A DNA stretch of 64,000 nt from Protea cynaroides (lineage: Eukaryota; Streptophyta; Magnoliopsida; Proteales; Proteaceae). Positions 32,690-44,040 of the stretch are shown in pieces. The position numbers were made by a program, and so were the translations under genes. The notes beneath the pieces were generated by a model. The model was not told the DNA's origin. It saw nothing but the letters and a program-made list of their open reading frames with translations, and ran no database searches. Within the stretch, counting starts at the first letter, position 1; each line of letters opens with the position of its first letter. Location of the stretch: assembly GCA_028583415.1 (NCBI GenBank), contig CM053276.1, positions 115,907,002 through 115,971,001 of the forward strand, given 5' to 3'.

Positions 32690-33690
32690 CTGTTCACCAC
32701 TCAATGAGTTGGAGGTAAAGGGACACTATGCAACACAGCTGTCTCAGTCCTGGTCCAAAACCTAAAAGCTCATCCCAATCAAATATTTCATCAGTTGAGG
32801 AGTTTCCTTCCTCTAAAGGCTTCTTCTTCATCTCATCCAAAAAGAATAACAGTGGGGTTTGAGTTGCTAAACTCACTCAGCACTTTTCTTGACTCCTTGG
32901 GTTTTTCCATTTTAGGCCTAGGGTTGTTTCGACCAAATCCAAAATGGCTGGCCCACCAGAAATGGTGTAACACCCTAAAAATGAGTACCAAATATTAATG
33001 CCAATCTTGGTGAATGCTTCCACTAAGCATTTCTCAATATTCATAGATATAGTTTTGGCTACATCCTTGAATAAGCTGATGGAAAGACTTCTTTGATGCA
33101 ATTAATCGGCAACAATTTCATTTGATCAGTAGAATTCTGGATCTAGCTGAGAATAGTTGGAACAATGGTATTCGACTGACATGTTGGGATCTGCACTGGC
33201 TGCTGCAACATCTTTCAAGATTGCTTGCCCTGGTAAGGAGTGAAAGTCTGTCAATAGCCCCTTGAAACCACTGTTTATCTCTGAGCAAACAAGAAGGATA
33301 CGCACATCTTTGTTATTCTCTGCTAAGCCTTTCGCAACATGGAGGATAAAACCACCACCGTAGCAGTCTAGATGATACATCATCACACGTTTGATGGTTG
33401 GGGAAAGTCCAAGGAGCTTGACGAGCTGAAAGTCATAGCCAAGTGCATCGACACCAAAAATGATAATGAATACAAGGTGGGTGATTTGGGATTTGGGCTG
33501 TCCTCACTCATTGATGGCTTTGGAAGCAACTTCCTTGGCCAACCTAGCTAGGTACCTCCACCACCATAATATCTTGGCGTATGTCAAGTGTTGCAGCTGT
33601 TGGATTGTAGAAGTTATGGGTACTCATTGATAATTTCCTCTGTTAGGTAACTATGGTGTTATATGATCGTTGATCACATGTATTAATATA
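32690..33690 (-). pseudogene. Chalcone-synthase-like (type III PKS) pseudogene
   Basis: Relic of exon 2 of a type III polyketide synthase, the family that condenses malonyl-CoA onto CoA starters in flavonoid biosynthesis. Reading down the minus strand through frame changes gives SYLTEEIINEYP, LDIRQDIMVVEVP, AKEVASKAINE, a stop where Trp is expected, then GQPKSQITHLVF. Next come KLLGLSPTIKRVMMYHLDCY, keeping the Cys position of the active-site loop (GCFAGG in intact enzymes, DCYGGG here), and AENNKDVRILLVCSEI. After that come SLPGQAI, MNIEKCLVEAFTKIGI, GGPAILDLVE, FFLDEMKKKPLEEG and finally LLGFGPGL. The usual H of the IAHPGG motif is lost. Exon 1 was not found. At least four frameshifts or stops make it inactive. 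It converges with PWP2 and has no functional link to it. Confidence 0.9.
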
Positions 33691-34282
33691 AAAAATTGTT
33701 AATTTGATGTACAAAAATAGATGCCAATGGTGCTACTGTGACAACCAATGAAAGCTTCGAATTTGAAACCATGGGGTTAAGTCATCTGGAGTTAGTAAAT
33801 CTGCTTTCTATTCAATTAATTTCCATGTACAAATTTGTCAAAGTGGTACTAAATAAGGGTTGAATACCCTTCGAAGTAATGAGGTTTTATTTACTCTTAA
33901 CTTCACTTCTGATGACTTAACCTAGTTTAGTTGGCAAGGAGCCTGCCCTCAGCAAAAGATTCTGAGTTAAGAGTCCTTTTATCTCTTTGGGCCACTCACA
34001 CGGGTTTTAGTGTTCTTCACTATTTTCAGTGAAAGCTGAATGATTCTCATCAAACCTAGAATGAGCTAGTCCATGTGATTGTGGGGTTAGTATAGACCCA
34101 CAGGACTAGTTAGGCCGGAGGTTTGGATACCCATCGTTAGCGCGCACACACACACACACACACAAAATCCCAATGAATATATGTGTGGTTTCCTCGTTCA
34201 TTCCGCAACACTTCTCCTTCTCTCCAACACAATACCACTACACAAGCACGGTTTTTAGAGTTGTTCCCTTCTTTAATAGTAG
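33691..34282. other. Intergenic, (CA)n microsatellite
   Basis: No gene seen. A GC/CA dinucleotide run lies at 34141-34163. It ends at the left inverted repeat of the next Mutator-like element. Confidence 0.5.
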
Positions 34283-34877
34283 GGAAAAAGACGATTGCCT
34301 CTCCTGTACTATGCCTAAAGAACAAATGCCATCAAAAGTTTTTGGAAAAGACAAATGCCTCCCTTAGAAACACTGTTAAAATACAAATAGACCCATGCCA
34401 TTAGGAATATTTCATTAGATACCGATGGTGGGAGGCCAATTTTTTTTAATAACCAAATTAACTCTTTAGAAGGGTGAACTACCTATTTTACCCTCTTCTT
34501 CTCTCAAACTCTTGATCTTAGTTTCCACTTCTTCAATCTTCTCCCTCTTCTTCATGTTCTTCTCCGACTCCAACTACTGCCCTAACCGACTCAACCTCCA
34601 CATGGCCTCTCTCTTATGCTGCAACCAATTCTGCTTCCCTTTTTCAAGCTCCTTACCAAAATTACAAACTGATGAACAGGAAGAAATCGCGACTGATTCA
34701 GTCTGATCTTTGATGAAACTGGGTCTATTAGGTCGTTGGAGACAGAGAGAGACTCACGGATGGCGATACTGGGTCTACCGTGGTTATCTCTCCCTCCATA
34801 GCTCGGTCTCTCTCCCTCCTAATTTCTCTCACTTGGTCCCACTCCTATCTCAAACTCCCTCTCTCACATGTCTCTCA

Positions 34878-34879
<2 letters not shown>

Positions 34880-34913
<34 letters not shown>
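34880..34913 (+). repeat. (CT)n microsatellite
   Basis: Perfect CT dinucleotide run within MULE complex C. Confidence 0.9.
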
Positions 34914-34919
<6 letters not shown>

Positions 34920-35739
34920 GACCTCAGTCCCTGAAAATCCTCTCCATTATCCTCCTCCTTTTTCGACTGAACCCATCTTCAACCTTAATCCTTGAAAATA
35001 CACAAATTTCAAGATTCAAAATAGACTTGCAGAACTGAGAGAAAGCTAATGGATTCTTTTAACATAAAAAGAAAAATATTTTTGTGACAAAGGCCTTCAA
35101 TACCCTACCATAATAATCACCCATTGAAATCCATAACAAAAATACTCCCCTTCCCTCCCCTGTTGCTTTCTTTCTTTTCATTGCCATATCCCTGAATTTT
35201 TTTTTTGGTGAGTGTCTGTGTCTAAATGTTTTAGTGCGTGAGTACTTGTTCAAAGCTAATAATAAAGAGAGGTTCCCTGTTGAATCCGTTCGTAAATATG
35301 GCCATGGCCACTCACATCGGGAATAAGAATGGGAGGAGAATCGGAGATGAAGGGCTCTTCATTTGAGAAAAGAGCGTTGCATTTCGAAGGACTAGTTTTG
35401 GATTGCATTTGATTTGCTGCTTTTAGTTGTAGACTTATTTATTCCATCAAATGATCCATTGCCCTTAGATGGAGAACTGCCTACGTGTCACTAATCCTGG
35501 TTTCACTGTCCTTAGATGGAGGATAGGAGGGTTATTAGTCTTATAACATTAATAGATTTTTAAAGTAATAAAACATTTAGGATAGAATTGTCTGTAAAAA
35601 AAACTCACTTTTAACACTGTAAAAAATAGAGGACAACCATTGGTTTTGAAAAAGACAGTTACCTCTCCTAAACAAACTATTAAAATCCAAATAAACTCAT
35701 ACCATTAAGAATATTCCATTAGATGCTAACGGTGGAGTC

Positions 35740-35972
35740 CACATCGTCTCCTCCCAATGATTTTGGGAGGACATGGCAACCTATCTCGGATGACTACCAC
35801 ATGGCTCTCGGGTGAATCTGAGACCCACGTCTGAGCCGACACCCAGCCGACAAGCCGAGCCGACAGGGGTTGTCGGCTCAGACGTGGGTCTCAGATTCAC
35901 CCGAAAGCCATGTGGCAGTCATCCGAGATAGGTTGCCATGTCCTCCCAAAATCATTGGGAGGAGACGATGTG
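35740..35972. mobile_element. Foldback element 2
   Basis: About 233 bp, nearly a perfect palindrome. CACATCGTCTCCTCCCAATG starts the left arm and its exact complement ends the right arm, with arms of about 100 bp (AGGACATGGCAACCTATCTC, GGTGAATCTGAGACCCACGT) around a short GC-rich centre. The flanks carry a long direct repeat, CTAACGGTGGAGTC at 35726-35739 and CTAACGGTGGGAGTC at 35978-35992. The same sequence, uninterrupted, occurs in related form near 34420. The design is close to foldback element 1, so the two probably belong to one family. Confidence 0.82.
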
Positions 35973-36423
35973 AATACCTAACGGTGGGAGTCAATATTTC
36001 TTTAATGACCAAATTAACCCCTTACAAAGGTGACTGACTTTAAAAAAAAAAAAAAAGGTCAAGGAGAAGATGGAGGTCGGCTTTCTCTTGACCAAAAAGA
36101 AGGAAAAAAAAAAAAAACCCAAGGATATGGTTAGCTTTGCCATGGCGGTGTCCATGATTTTTTTTCCATTGCTCTTTCGTCTGACGGTATTCTGAAATTT
36201 TTTTTTCTTCTCTTCCTCAGATCTATTTTTTTTTCTAGATCTGTGTTCTTGCGTTTCTTGATGATTGGTCATCTTTCAGATCTATGCTTGTGGTTTGCCT
36301 TCGTTCTCTTTGCTGATTTACGCTCAAAGCATTGTTTGCTTGATTGAACGAACTTTATGGAAGGGAACCAATTCCATCGCTCTTTGCAAAATCTCAAGTG
36401 GGAGACTTCAATCAAATGAAATA

Positions 36424-36558
36424 ATGGAAGACCAGCATTATCAGGAGTTTGTGAAGAGCACCGTTTTTCATGGCTTCTCTGCTATTTTGACTCCCGACCA
36501 GGCAGCTATCATGCTTCGACACCCATCTTTGCTCGTCGTCTTCGAAGACCCGCTGTAG
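36424..36558 (+). pseudogene. Subtilase propeptide fragment, captured
   Basis: Reads MEDQHYQEFVKSTVFHGFSA then ILTPDQAAIMLRHPSLLVVF then EDPL and stop. This matches the I9 inhibitor propeptide of plant subtilisin-like proteases (SBT family), where FHGFSA.LTP.QA..L..HP.VL.VFED is conserved just before the mature protease. The Asp-His-Ser catalytic domain is absent. It lies within MULE complex C, so it is read as a captured host fragment and not a gene. Codons upstream are open back to about 36265 but show no signal peptide or other propeptide features. Confidence 0.75.
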
Positions 36559-36656
36559 GAGAGGAAATCGTGAGCTGATTTTAGGTGATCAAAAGATGTT
36601 TTTTGAATCTGATAAAAAAGGTGAAGCCCGCCTGTGAAACCAGATTTAGGTTTTCG

Positions 36657-36813
36657 CTTGCAACTCCCGCCTTAGAGCTCCACTTGCAACTCCCGCCTTA
36701 GAGCTCCACCTGCAACTCCCGCCTTAGAGCTCCACCTGCAACTCCCGGCTCAGAGCTCTGCTTGCAACTCCTGCCTCAGAGCTTCACCTGCAACTTCTGC
36801 CTACAAATCTCTT
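36657..36813 (+). repeat. 27-bp tandem repeat, about 5.5 copies
   Basis: Unit CTTGCAACTCCCGCCTTAGA then GCTCCAC, repeated head to tail. Copies become more divergent to the right (CCGGCTCAGAGCTCTG, CTGCCTCAGAGCTTCA). The period is a multiple of three, but no matching open frame was recognised. Confidence 0.88.
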
Positions 36814-37543
36814 CAAATCCCTCTGCAATTTGATTTGTTGTTTCTAAATGAGCAACTTCCAAAATCCTGATTTGTTAAAGAGAAATTAAAGTCTCAATCC
36901 TGATTTGTCAAAGAAAAATTGAAGTCTCAATTCTTACCACCAGCAGCTATTTGAACCTTACTGAGCCTCTAAGGGGGATCCCTAAAGTTCACATTGTAAA
37001 ACCTTCGAGAGGCCTTCGATGCTTGGGCTCTGGCAACAGAGCAACAACTTTGGTAGGCTTCTTCTTCTTCTTCACAACCATGGTTGTGGTTTTGGTATCG
37101 GCCATGGCGTGGATAAATCGAGTCGGAGGAGTCAATCCCACCCCTCCCTCCAATCTGCATCGTTCCATTGGAGTTCTTTTGTTTCTGATCTTACATCTCA
37201 GATCTCGTTCCTGTTCATCAGTTTTTTTTTTTCAATTTTTTTTTTGTTTTCTCGTCTTCTCCACCGGAGTGAAAGAGGGTTTTTCTCTTCTTTCCCGACA
37301 ATATTGGTTTCAGAAACTTAAGGGTAGAATTGTCCACAAAAAATATAACTTTAACACCATTAAAAATTGAGGCTATTTGGATTTTAATAGTATGTAGGAG
37401 GTAACTGTCTTTTTCAAAATCATTGGGGATCAACTGTCAATAAGATAAGTTACAGGGAAGATAACTGTCTTTTTCCCTTTCCAGAAACTTTTGAGGGCAT
37501 TTGTCCTTTAGGCATAGTAGAGGGGAGGCAACCATCTTTTTCC

Positions 37544-38032
37544 TTTCATAATATGCATCATTTACTTCAAATTTCTCCAATCCAACTAGAACTTGTCAGT
37601 CTAACTCCGTCCTTCTTAGGTTATTCGATTTGTTCATCAATCCACATCTATTCCCGGACCACACCTGCATTGACCGCTCTGAGGAATTCGACGAGCAAGT
37701 TGTTCTTTTCAGTTGAGAATGATAAGCTGCCAGAGGGCAACCAGCTGATAAGGGTATATAAGAAGCAGAGCATGGAGCTGATGGGCTTCTCTCTAGTTAC
37801 CACAACAATGATTGAACGAAAGCGAAGGGGTTGGTCTTAACAATTACAAAAGATCACTTGTCAGCTTACGTAAGGCATAGGATATTCTGCAACAATTTGA
37901 CCACCCGGGTAATCCAGTTTTGAAGATTTGTGATTCCATTATCACAAAGGGAAAAAAAATGACATCCATCAAGAAAAAATTGCTACAGTAAATTTCAAGA
38001 CATGATAGAGAATCTCTTGGATCAATGGAGAT
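37544..38032. other. Intergenic, 3' flank of the sugar transporter
   Basis: Contains an unrecognised frame on the plus strand at 37553-37840 (ALTALRNSTSKLFFSVENDK and on). It has no family match that I know, and its status is undecided. The segment next to 38033 is the probable 3' untranslated region of the minus-strand transporter. Confidence 0.4.
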
Positions 38033-40029
38033 TTAACCCACTCGTACCTCTTCCTCTGATGGTTCAACATATTTCTTCCAGAACCAATGGGTCTGCCATA
38101 GGGAGACTATCTCCTCAATGGGAACTTGCTTTGTTTCTGGCAAGAGTAAGTAAATGAAACCGCTCATGACCATAATCAAGGCTGCGAACAGCAAGAAGAT
38201 TCCATATCGGAGGTGGCAAAGGGAAACTAAAAAACACTGTGCAACTAGCGCTGTAAATAACATGTTATTGCAGACAACTATACTTTGTCCAGCTGATCTT
38301 GTTTCCAGAGGGAATAGCTCACTTGGTACTAACCATCCTAGAGGGCCCCATGACCAACCAAAAGCAAGGACAAAAGCACATATCATGACAACTAGGATTG
38401 CAGCATATGACTTAGGTAGTTCCTTTCCATGTCCAAACTTGAGACCAAGAACAATAGCCACCACCAACTGCAGAACAGAGGAAGCTCTGTCAGTACTGTT
38501 AATTTGTAGCATAGGAGGGAATTATAAAAACAAGGGAGAATGAGCTTACCATGGAGACGATCATTTGGGAACCACCTTCCAAGAAGAGGAATCTTCTACC
38601 TTTCCTATCAACAACATACATTGAAACGAAAGTCGCAAAAACAAGCATACAACTGGTAAGGATGGATGTGTAGAGAGAGGCGTTTGAGCCGAAACCCAAA
38701 CTCTGAAAGATGACGGGAGCATAGAAAAGTATAGAATTCATGCCAGTGAGTTGCTGGAATGCAGGGATGCCCAAAGCTCCGATCACGAACTGCGGACGGT
38801 TCTTTCTTGCCAAAAGGTTCCTGAAGGGATGCTTAATTGCACGCGCTGCTTCACTCGCGTCTTGGAGATCATGGAACTCTACATCTACATTTTGGGTTCC
38901 TCTAATTTTTACCAAATTCTTTCTTGCTTCATCTAATTTGCCTTGTTCAACAAGGCTGTTGGGAGTTTCAGGAAGGAAAACTCCTCCAATAAACATTAGA
39001 GCAGCAGGGACCATGGCTAGACCAAGAGACAATCTCCAACCCCATGGATGGATTTTTTCAGTGAAGTAGTTGATGATACTGGCAATCAGGATGCCGACGC
39101 AGGTAGTTAGTTGGAAGAGTTGGTTGATCATACCACGGATCTTGGGAGGAGCTGTCTCTGAAAGATATAGAGGGACAGCCTGATTCCCAAATCCAATGCC
39201 GAAGCCGAGAAAGATGCGGCCAATGATAAGCATGGCTATATTGATAGCACAGGCGTTGATGAGCCCACCAAGGAAGAAGCTGATGGAACCAACGAGAATG
39301 CTCGCTCTTCTACCCTTTGTTCTGGTTATATATGAGGCCCCAAATGTGGAGACAAGGGCAGCGAAGTAAAGAGAGGAAGTGAAGAGCGTGAGAATCTGGT
39401 TGTCGTACTTGCAGTAATCTGTCTCATTGAGATGTTGTTGCTTCCTTGTGTAAATTTTTGGGAAGAAATGCTTCAAGAAGTCATCCATGGAAGTCACACC
39501 ACCTGAAACACAGTTAAAAAAGATTAACCGTTTATCCATGTAAAATAATTTCTCAAATATCCGTTTTTTTTTAAAAAAAAAAAATTATAGGTACCTCCCA
39601 ATAGTTTGCCAATTCAAGTATACTTTAAATCTTTTTATATAATTACAAAAACATCCCCTAAAATCAAAATAAATAACAAAAATATTTCTTCCATTATGAA
39701 TGATGATGTAAGGAAAATACTAAAATTGTAATACTGTCCAAATGGTTATCTGAACAGACCATTTTACCCCTTTTAAATATTACCTTGCTGTGTTGAGGAA
39801 CGATACATCTTCTTTCTTTCAGTTGCCATCTTGATGCACACCGCCATCTCAGGAGAAGAAGGAAGGAATCTGAGTCAAGCACAACTCCGGCGAACTGACA
39901 ACCATCTCCAGAAAATTGGGTTTATTGATGTTAGAATAAATTTGGTTTACAGAGGATCCGGAGTTCTTCAATGTCGAAGAAAGTTTTCAAGTGGGAGTTC
40001 TTGGAATGTTAGAGTAATACCTGTAATTT

Positions 40030-40118
<89 letters not shown>

Positions 40119-41650
40119 CAGGTTGGAGCAAAAGGGAAGGAATGCCTTGTAGGTGAATTTGGGCGGGAAGTGGGATTTGATAAGATATTGGAAGGATAGG
40201 GTGGAAGAGTGGGTGTAAACGATGGAGGGGGAGGTCCTAACCCGGGGGCCGGGAATGGAGGATTGGGCGTTGCGGGAAGGGATGCTGGAAGGCAGGCGTT
40301 GGATCAGAGGAGAGCTGCTAAAGTAGGTCTTGTAGAGTCAGTACCAGTTGGGGTAAAGGTGAGAGATGGAATGGATGGGGAAATGGGATCGGTTTCAGGT
40401 GGTGGTGGTGGTGGTGGTGGTAGTGGGAGTAATAAAGAATTCAGGTGTTGCAAGGTTGGTAGCAACTTCGGTGGGGAAGTGGAGGAAGAGGGTAAGAGGA
40501 AAGGCCTAGTTGGAGAAGAACAGCCAGTAGAGGATGTACACAAGGAGTCCGACTACAGCTGGAAGTAGAGGACTTACGGTCACCCACATTTGAAGACATG
40601 ACAGTATCAATATTGTTCGATGGAGTGTGGCTATGCAAGATGAAAATCTGATAAATATATATGCAGCACTTACAGAATAGTGCAAGATGAGAGCATGATC
40701 AAGTCTCCTTTGTTCTGGAACCTGAGCACACCGATTGGATTTCAGTTCCGAATCGTAAGCTGAATAATGGCATCACCACGCTTGGACTAAACCGTCATTT
40801 ACTGCTTCAGTACAGTAAGGTTTCCCAGGTAGAACGAAGCCCACAAGGGTTCGTTCAGGATCCACGGAGAAGGATATCTCCGACGTTTCATTTACCAATA
40901 GTGGGTGCCATAATGTATCTGCAGAATCGGAATTTTCTGCAGGTGGTCCGACAATGGTGATGGGGTGGGTGATTGGTAGCAGAAGCCATGGAAAATAGTA
41001 GTGGATTCTGACGGAAGCAGGGTTCATCCACATGCAGTTACATGCAAGAAATTATAAAGGTCAAGCAGTTACATGAAGTCATGAAGATAAGCCCTATGTC
41101 ACCGAAACTTAGAATTGTCACCGACGGAGGAACAAGAAAATTCAAAAAAATCCTCTAGACCAGGATTCTCCCCTTAAAAGGTGGAAATAAAAGTGGAAAT
41201 AAAATTGACTTTTGACTGGTCAAAGAACTAAGAGCACTAATCCGTAGTTCCATAAACACTGAATAGTAGTAACTCGTTGAGTACAGCACTTACATTTCTT
41301 GGATTGTTCATCCAAACTATTCAGTGCTCATCAAGCAGGAATTAAGGTATTACAGAAGAATATCACAAACTCATCTGCTTGAAAGGCAAAAAACAAACCT
41401 CCAAATCACAAACACAAATCCAGGATTGTTGAACTTAAGCCCAGATCACAAATTGCTAACTAAAGAGAAAAAAAGATAGAAAAAAGAGAGGCAAGATCAA
41501 ATAATTACCAGAAACTCCGAGATCATATCCGAAAAGGGAACCACCAAGTGCAGCAACACAGCAGGCGAAGACAAAAGCCTGTGTGATTTTATACTCATAG
41601 AGGTGAGCCCTCTTTGCTGCCTCTGTGTGCACAAATCCACCCCCCGCCAT
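38033..41650 (-). CDS. STP14: STP14-like sugar/H+ symporter, 3 exons
   Basis: Plasma-membrane monosaccharide/H+ symporter of the major facilitator superfamily, closest by eye to Arabidopsis STP14, a galactose-preferring member. Minus-strand exons are 41650-41509, 39502-38550 and 38467-38033. GT-AG introns with phases 1 and 0 give 509 aa; the family usually has 500-520. It starts MAGGGFVHTEAAKRAHLYEY. Twelve membrane segments are expected. Visible signatures are GGSLFGYDLGVSGGVTSMDD, NETDYCKYDNQ (external Cys loop), TKGRRAS, PETPNSLVEQG, QQLTGMNSILFYAPV, DRKGRRFLF, GWSWGPLGWLVPSELFPLET, and PETKQVPIEE before the cytosolic tail. Intron 1 is 2.0 kb and holds a CT/TA microsatellite. The leader is CT-rich on the plus strand. 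No disabling change was seen. Confidence 0.93.
40031..40118 (+). repeat. (CT)35(TA)9 compound microsatellite
   Basis: Seventy bases of perfect CT followed by eighteen of AT/TA, inside intron 1 of the sugar transporter. On the transcribed strand this is (TA)n followed by (GA)n, placed mid-intron. Likely length-polymorphic. Confidence 0.95.
40119..41508. other. Remainder of transporter intron 1
   Basis: Intron DNA with two unrecognised frames: Gly-rich on the plus strand at 40209-40568, including a GGT run near 40398-40421, and minus-strand 41033-40773 (SFSVDPERTLVGFVLPGKPY and on). The latter has a retroelement-like feel, but I cannot place it. Neither is called a gene. Confidence 0.35.
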
Positions 41651-43240
41651 TGATGTTGATTGATGAACAACGCACCTTTCTTTTCAAGCTTCTTCTCCCG
41701 GCCCCATCTTCTCTGTCTCTAATCTCTCTCTCTCTCTCTCTGTAATGCTCTCCTAGATCAGTCTCTGATTTGAATCCTCTAAAAGAAACAACAGCCCTGA
41801 TTACTCCTCAACAGGGTAAAAGATCCCAAGAAGTGCACAAATTCCACATTAAATTAGAATGAAAAGGGAAAGTGAAAGGGTAGAAGAATTAATAATATAG
41901 GATAAGGAAGCACATGCTGCCGGGTCTCACTTTCTTCAAATCTAGACCTATTTTTCCTGATAACTTTCTAAAAAAGTGGTTTTTTTTATTTTTATTTTTA
42001 TTTTTAAAGAACAAGAACGGATAGATTCCTGGTTTGATCATGTTCATTGATGTGACAATGCTCTCTCAATGGTTGGAATGCATTCTAATAACAGAGTGCT
42101 ACATACGATTTTTTTTCCGTTTTGTATTTTAAATCGGGTCTATTAAATAGTGTTTTTGAGAATTTCTAAAAACAAAAGAAACGTTAATCTTGCCTGATCT
42201 TAGAGAGCTCATCACGACTTTTTCTAAACTCTCACCATCGCCTTCGTGTCTTCACCTGGATGAAGTATGAACAGCGGCACCACCTTCATCAGTGCATTCC
42301 GATCCCCTCTCTCTCTCTCTCCGCCATGAAAAGCTGTCTTGAAAGGAGCTGTTGCAATGACGTTTTCTCTGCCAAATCTCTCTCCCTATCTGGTTGTTCA
42401 AGCCAAATCGAAAGAAAAGCTCATTCACCGAACTTCTATACCAAAACACACTCCTTAAAACTCCTCTCTTCTCACCAAACTGGAAACACCACCCGTTTGC
42501 CGTACGCAGGATAAAGATGGAAGAACGATTTGAACGTTAATCGCGGGGCGGACCTTCAGAGAAGACATGCCCTTAATCTTCTCCAAGGACCGCAATCATG
42601 ACATCTACAGGTGATTTAAATCATTCTTTTTCTCCAAGGAACTCAATTCTACAGTTAGGGTTCTTTAATGAGTTCTGAAAGATTCTTGTTTTGTGGATTT
42701 TTGTTGTTTTCAGATATGATTCATGTACCCATTGAACACCATCACTGGAATCGAGAACTACAAATTGATCTTCTAGGCCTTCATTTTCTATAGCTAAATT
42801 CTGTTTCGTTAAATATCCCTGAGTTTTATATGGGGAATCTTTATTACATTTATTATGGACTAACATTAATATAGTTGACTATTTTAACTGGTGAGATCTG
42901 ATCAATGATTTGATGATTATCACATATCTATTATAAATCAAATCTATTTTATTAATAGATTGAAATAGAATTGATATACACTTATTATAAATATGTAGCA
43001 GGGTTCCTATAGCCTCTCTCTCCCTCTGTCTATGTGAAAACAAGAAAGTGACCTATACCCAGTGGAGAGGAGGCTGTAGAAGAACTATGAGAATCAAGAA
43101 AGAAAAAAAGAAATGGTCAAAAATTAATCTCCAACGTAAAGGTATGTCCCTTTGTTATTATCATTTGTTTATTACTCAATGTGTTTTATTATTTGTATGA
43201 GATGGATTTAATGGAAAGTTTTATTGAGATTCAAAAATCC
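41651..43240. other. Transporter upstream region and unassigned DNA
   Basis: Next to the ATG is the minus-strand leader, with a GA run (plus-strand CT at about 41727-41740). Further out, 42326-42514 on the plus strand opens with ATG (MKSCLERSCCNDVFSAKSLS, Ser-rich, stop at 42512). It resembles the style of a transit peptide but matches no family I know. AT-rich DNA at 42890-42990. A GA-rich leader precedes the copia primer-binding site. Confidence 0.35.
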
Positions 43241-43479
43241 TACAGTGGTATTAGAGCCTTCTTATATAGAATAAAATCATTGAGTTAAGAATTAAAATGA
43301 TATTTTGATGTTTTGAATACATTAAATCTTAGAATAAATTCGATTTTGATTCTCATTTCAATTTTGGATTAAAAGAGAGAATTTTGACACAATCAGACTA
43401 TTTTTTGACCATCAAAAGTTAAAACAAACTAGACCATGTTATAAATCTCAATGAGACCACTACCGGCCACCGGACAAGC

Positions 43480-44040
43480 CACCACGTGCCGATGAGATAA
43501 GCGAGTAAGATCCATTCGAATTTACAAAAAAAAATTGATGTGGCGAACTGGACGGGGTTCACCCGAGACCAAACAAAATCGATTCAGGCCAAACCCAACC
43601 TGGTTGCCAAGACCGAAAATTGGAACCTCTTTTTCAGACACGGATCCATATACTGGATTCAACCCAGTAAGGGTGACCTGAATCAAAATAAAACCCGAGG
43701 GCTTGGTCAACCTAACCCATTGACCAACCCGAGACATCGGTTAGCACGACCCGCTGACCAACCAGACACCCGGTCAATGCGACCCGTTACCTGAACCGAT
43801 GATCGGACCAGTTGACCCGAAAATATACCTGCCAACCCAACTGGGTGAACCGGATTGATCGGGTCAGACCGTTGAACCAGCTTGGTGGTTCATTCCCCGG
43901 ACAGACCAGTGGTTCGGTCTGGAGGTATTAAAAAAAATTGATAAATTTGGTTTGGTTTGAATCGAACTAAGCCAATCTTGAGCAAACCGACCCAGACCAA
44001 ACCGACCCAGTCAGAACCAAACCGGCCAATATTGTAAAGG
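43480..44040. repeat. ACCCG/AACCGG-rich repetitive insert
   Basis: About 550 bp with constant repetition of ACCCG, GACC, AACCGG and CCAACC words in mixed order. The composition is very different from the AT-rich surroundings. It resembles the interior of the GGGTGTCAA-type MITE at 19946-20582, but no terminal repeats or target duplication were found. Confidence 0.45.

Larger units (their letters stand above)
34283..37543. mobile_element. Mutator-like element complex C
   Basis: The outer ends match as inverted repeats. The left (GGAAAAAGACGATTGCCTCT, ACTATGCCTAAAGAACAAA, CAAAAGTTTTTGG) equals the reverse of the right (GGAAAAAGATGGTTGCCTCC, ACTATGCCTAAAGGACAAA, CAAAAGTTTCTGG). A second, inner set of related repeats occurs near 35648 (GAAAAAGACAGTTACCTCTC, ACTATTAAAATCCAAATA) and, inverted, near 37365-37478. 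Together with right-end-like sequence at 35580-35640 this suggests two or more related MULEs, nested or side by side. The repeats belong to the same family as MULE B. The interior carries gene-like pieces (subtilase at 36424, leader-like CT-rich DNA at 34500-35000), a foldback element and a 27-bp repeat. There is no transposase. Confidence 0.68.

Noticed and set aside
36657..36813. Coding repeat protein from 27-bp units
   Set aside because: No start codon or flanking domain, and the copies decay without codon-phase conservation. Kept as a simple tandem repeat.
40209..40568. Gly-rich 119-codon ORF
   Set aside because: Lies within intron 1 of the sugar transporter, on the opposite strand, with a GGT repeat. 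No recognisable domain.
42326..42514. First exon of a plastid-targeted protein
   Set aside because: Starts with ATG and is Ser-rich, but it has no recognised mature domain and no good donor before the stop. Left unassigned.
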